From positions 1 to 6,213 of the forward strand of contig DATEQV010000032.1 of assembly GCA_035272265.1 (NCBI GenBank): 6,213 nt of DNA, written 5' to 3'. Shown one piece after another: positions 6,019 through 6,213 of the stretch. A program made the translations under genes and the position numbers. Origin of the DNA: Acidisphaera sp035272265 (GTDB lineage: Bacteria; Pseudomonadota; Alphaproteobacteria; Acetobacterales; Acetobacteraceae). The first letter of the stretch is position 1; every line of letters starts with the position of its first letter. The notes under the pieces were generated by a model. It was not told the DNA's origin, did not search any database, and saw nothing but the letters and a program-made list of their open reading frames with translations.

Positions 6019-6213
6019 TGCTCTTTCTTCCTGGCCAGAGGGAACGAAACGGCGGCGATGCCATACAGCAAGGCTGCGGCGAGAAGAACCCTCTCGAAGC
6101 CCGACTCGCGCGCGAGCAGGTTGGCCAGTGGCGTCGCTACCACGGAAAACGCTCCGTTCAGTCCCCACGCCCACGGCAGGAACCCGGTCGGCCCCGCCTG
6201 CGACAGCCCGAGC
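5985..6213 (-). CDS. C-terminus of a membrane protein resembling spermidine synthase-like transmembrane proteins (5' end outside window)
   Basis: Seventy-five residues are read from the right edge to a TGA at 5985–5987. The fragment contains FLPWAWGLNGAFSVVATPLA at residues 11–30, a second hydrophobic helix VLLAAALLYGIAAVSFPLA at 42–60, then a short polar tail with RKKEQ. The PWAWG-NG-SV pattern followed by a GF turn and a final helix is what I recognise from the C-terminal membrane part of bacterial proteins that combine helices with a spermidine synthase-like Rossmann domain. A major facilitator transporter C-terminus is the main alternative. Its catalytic part lies outside the window, so activity cannot be judged. 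Its 3' end overlaps the Pcm-like gene by 34 bases in a different frame, which argues for one operon. Confidence 0.62.
   Translation of the reverse strand, partial: LGLSQAGPTGFLPWAWGLNGAFSVVATPLANLLARESGFERVLLAAALLYGIAAVSFPLARKKEQWSPAMSPAAD
6027..6032 (-). promoter_or_regulatory. Ribosome binding site fixing the GTG start of the Pcm-like gene
   Basis: On the minus strand AGGAAG lies 8 bases before the GTG at 6018, inside the 3' end of the upstream gene. This spacing favours a short N-terminus with the Tat motif over a start near 6174. Confidence 0.7.

Noticed and set aside
6019..6174. A 52-residue N-terminal extension of the Pcm-like protein
   Set aside because: This stretch encodes the membrane protein C-terminus in another frame. 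The extension would bury the twin-arginine motif, and the GTG at 6018 has its own ribosome binding site.

Overview
This window is GC-rich, gene-dense chromosomal DNA with six complete genes and two genes cut by the window edges. The hisS–prfA pair with a 4-base ATGA overlap, the style of the HisRS C-terminal domain, and the many GTG/TTG starts suggest an alphaproteobacterium, perhaps a soil or environmental one. That assignment rests on recognition, not on a search. No tRNA, rRNA, CRISPR array, insertion sequence or prophage signature was seen, and no gap between genes exceeds about 135 bases.

Layout. (1) Bases 1–1842, plus strand: the 3' end of hisS (histidyl-tRNA synthetase), prfA (release factor 1), and a small four-helix MAPEG/YecN-like membrane protein. 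They are tightly spaced and probably co-transcribed. (2) Bases 1850–2938, minus strand: an enolase-superfamily enzyme of the mandelate racemase subgroup, most likely an acid-sugar dehydratase. It converges on the MAPEG gene with 7 bases between stop codons. (3) Bases 2939–3071: a divergent intergenic region, the only obvious place for promoters inside the window. (4) Bases 3072–3653, plus strand: an HdeD-family six-helix membrane protein. (5) Bases 3660–6213, minus strand: a tightly packed set read from the right edge inward. It comprises the C-terminus of a membrane protein resembling the membrane-embedded spermidine synthase-like family (its start lies outside the window), a Pcm-like methyltransferase with a twin-arginine signal, and a secreted Sel1-repeat protein.

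How the genes fit together. hisS and prfA are translation housekeeping genes. The racemase/dehydratase gene and the HdeD gene look like stand-alone metabolic and stress functions sharing a divergent control region. The minus-strand trio is the most unusual part. All three products appear to be membrane-bound or exported, the first two genes overlap by 34 bases, and the exported methyltransferase keeps a good SAM-binding motif but has an altered substrate loop. This suggests an envelope-related module of unknown purpose. I do not see convincing evidence of a wholly new defence or mobile system.
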